Assembly: GCF_900156735.1 (NCBI RefSeq)
Contig: NZ_FTOL01000004.1
Span: 124,001 to 188,000, forward strand
DNA length: 64,000 nt
Reading direction: 5' to 3'
DNA from: Chryseobacterium ureilyticum
GTDB lineage: Bacteria; Bacteroidota; Bacteroidia; Flavobacteriales; Weeksellaceae
Positions 63,000-64,000 of the stretch are shown here, piece by piece (within the stretch, counting starts at the first letter, position 1; the number at the start of each line of letters is the position of its first letter). The translations under genes and the position numbers were made by a program. The notes beneath the pieces are model-generated. The model was not told the origin of the DNA. It did no database searches and saw only the letters and a program-made list of their open reading frames with translations.

Positions 63000-64000
63000 G
63001 TGAAGAAAATTTTTACATCTGTTTTATTTTGTGCTTCTCTATTTTTCTATGCACAAACCGGTACTCTCTCCGGAAACATCAATGACGACACCAGAATAGC
63101 CCTGCCAGGAGCTAAAATCTCCCTGAGCCCAGGAAACATCTATACAACTTCCGATGACCACGGAAATTTTGTTTTCCTGAATGTTCCTCCCGGGAACTAC
63201 ACCATGAAAATTGATTATCTCGGCTATGGAACGCATGAATACAATGTAATTGTAGAACCTGAGAAGAACACAAGGCAAAACATTGTTTTTGATAAAAAAG
63301 AAAATAGTATTGCTGAAATTGTGGTTTCAGGAGCTACTTTAAAAAATCAGGCGAGAGCTTTGAACAAGCAGAAAAACAATTCCAATATCACCAATGTAAT
63401 TTCCTCAGACCAAATAGGACGTTTCCCCGATGCCAATATCGGAGATGCTTTGAAAAGAGTTCCGGGAGTTACCATACAAAATGATCAGGGGGAAGCGAGA
63501 AATCTTATCATCAGAGGACTTGCTCCCAACTTGAATTCTGTGACTCTGAATGGTGACAGAATTCCTTCAGCTGAAGGAGACAACCGTAATGTTCAGATGG
63601 ATCTTATTCCTTCTGACATGATTTCAACCATTGAGGTGAATAAAACTCTGACGCCGGATATGGATGCAGACGCCATCGGAGGTTCTGTAAACCTTATTAC
63701 AAGGGCTTCTCCTAACGGGCAGAGAATTTCGGCAACACTTGCAGGAGGCTATAACCCGATCCGTGAAAAGGGAAATTATACAGCCGGATTTGTCTATGGA
63801 AACCGTTTTTTAGATAAAAAACTGGGTGCTGTATTCAGTTTTTCTTATAACAACAATAATTTTGGCTCAGATAATATAGAACCTGTATGGAGCCAGGCTA
63901 ATGATGCTGCGAAAACAGTTTATATAAGTAAAATGGGCGTTCGCCATTATAACGAGCATCGTATCAGGCATAGTTTTGATTTGAATATGGATTATGAATT
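63000..64000 (+). CDS. TonB-dependent receptor, 3'-partial
   Basis: 333 codons visible from a GTG start; no better ATG upstream. Signal peptide (VLFCASLFFYAQ), a carboxypeptidase-regulatory-like domain (GTLSGNINDDTRIALPGAKI, GNFVFLNVPPGNYTMKIDYL), then the plug: GRFPDANIGDALKRVPGVTI, NLIIRGLAPNLNSVTLNGDR, DADAIGGSVNLITR. The beta barrel continues out of the window. It imports a large nutrient or siderophore across the outer membrane with TonB energy. The plug type (PDANIGDALKRVPGV) is that of the large receptors often linked to glycan or peptide uptake. No SusD-like gene is seen in the window. Confidence 0.9.
   Translation, partial: MKKIFTSVLFCASLFFYAQTGTLSGNINDDTRIALPGAKISLSPGNIYTTSDDHGNFVFLNVPPGNYTMKIDYLGYGTHEYNVIVEPEKNTRQNIVFDKKENSIAEIVVSGATLKNQARALNKQKNNSNITNVISSDQIGRFPDANIGDALKRVPGVTIQNDQGEARNLIIRGLAPNLNSVTLNGDRIPSAEGDNRNVQMDLIPSDMISTIEVNKTLTPDMDADAIGGSVNLITRASPNGQRISATLAGGYNPIREKGNYTAGFVYGNRFLDKKLGAVFSFSYNNNNFGSDNIEPVWSQANDAAKTVYISKMGVRHYNEHRIRHSFDLNMDYE

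Overview
The window looks like a chromosomal segment of a Chryseobacterium-like flavobacterium (Bacteroidota, Weeksellaceae). Grounds: AT-rich DNA, promoters of the Bacteroidetes type (TAnnTTTG, best examples TATATTTG), a type IX secretion sorting domain, a TonB receptor with a carboxypeptidase-regulatory-like domain, a type VI tube protein of the Bacteroidetes TssD kind, and small peptides with the INGG leader common in Chryseobacterium. No species was assigned; nothing was searched.

Layout. 1-10.8 kb: the end of a large secreted surface protein, then a run of minus-strand genes (PIF1-like helicase, erythromycin-esterase-like protein, secreted HExxH protein, small secreted and membrane proteins, VOC protein). 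11.0-15.8 kb: two bacteriocin-like peptides, an aspartate kinase preceded by a leader peptide and a transcription attenuator, an LRR-like protein, and a GG-leader protein with a toxin-like domain followed at once by a lipoprotein. 16.0-22.0 kb: iron alcohol dehydrogenase, an AraC regulator and the oxidative pentose phosphate genes gnd-zwf-pgl.

22.4-34.5 kb is a 12-kb genomic island inserted at the 3' end of tRNA-Ser(UGA). A 14-bp piece of the tRNA end is repeated at the far side, and the native tRNA terminator is left stranded outside that repeat. The island carries a tyrosine recombinase with probable arm sites, an excisionase-like HTH protein, a 451-residue protein whose motifs match single-subunit (T7-like) polymerases, a structured RNA, several unknown secreted proteins, an orphan Cas2-like protein, and a minus-strand operon of two paralogous secreted transglutaminase-like proteins, a minimal RHS-core protein with a JAB-like toxin end, and probable immunity proteins. 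The last operon and the polymerase-like protein are the best candidates for something undescribed.

34.5-49 kb: tRNA-Ser, a TssD/Imm51 cluster, S41 peptidase, DinB, TPR protein, AAA_28 plus DUF6624 pair, LLM oxidoreductase with HxlR regulator, an ABC exporter operon, a proline/sodium symporter and a JmjC-like cupin. 50-61.6 kb is a surface-protein region: an 870-residue protein built of 102-residue (306-bp) repeats, a decayed duplicate of its 5' end containing an (AAC)18 tract, a frameshifted lipoprotein, a TetR regulator with a dyad operator, a tail-fibre-like protein with an S74-type chaperone end, and an 1880-residue modular secreted protein. The window closes with an NTF2-like protein and the first third of a TonB-dependent receptor.
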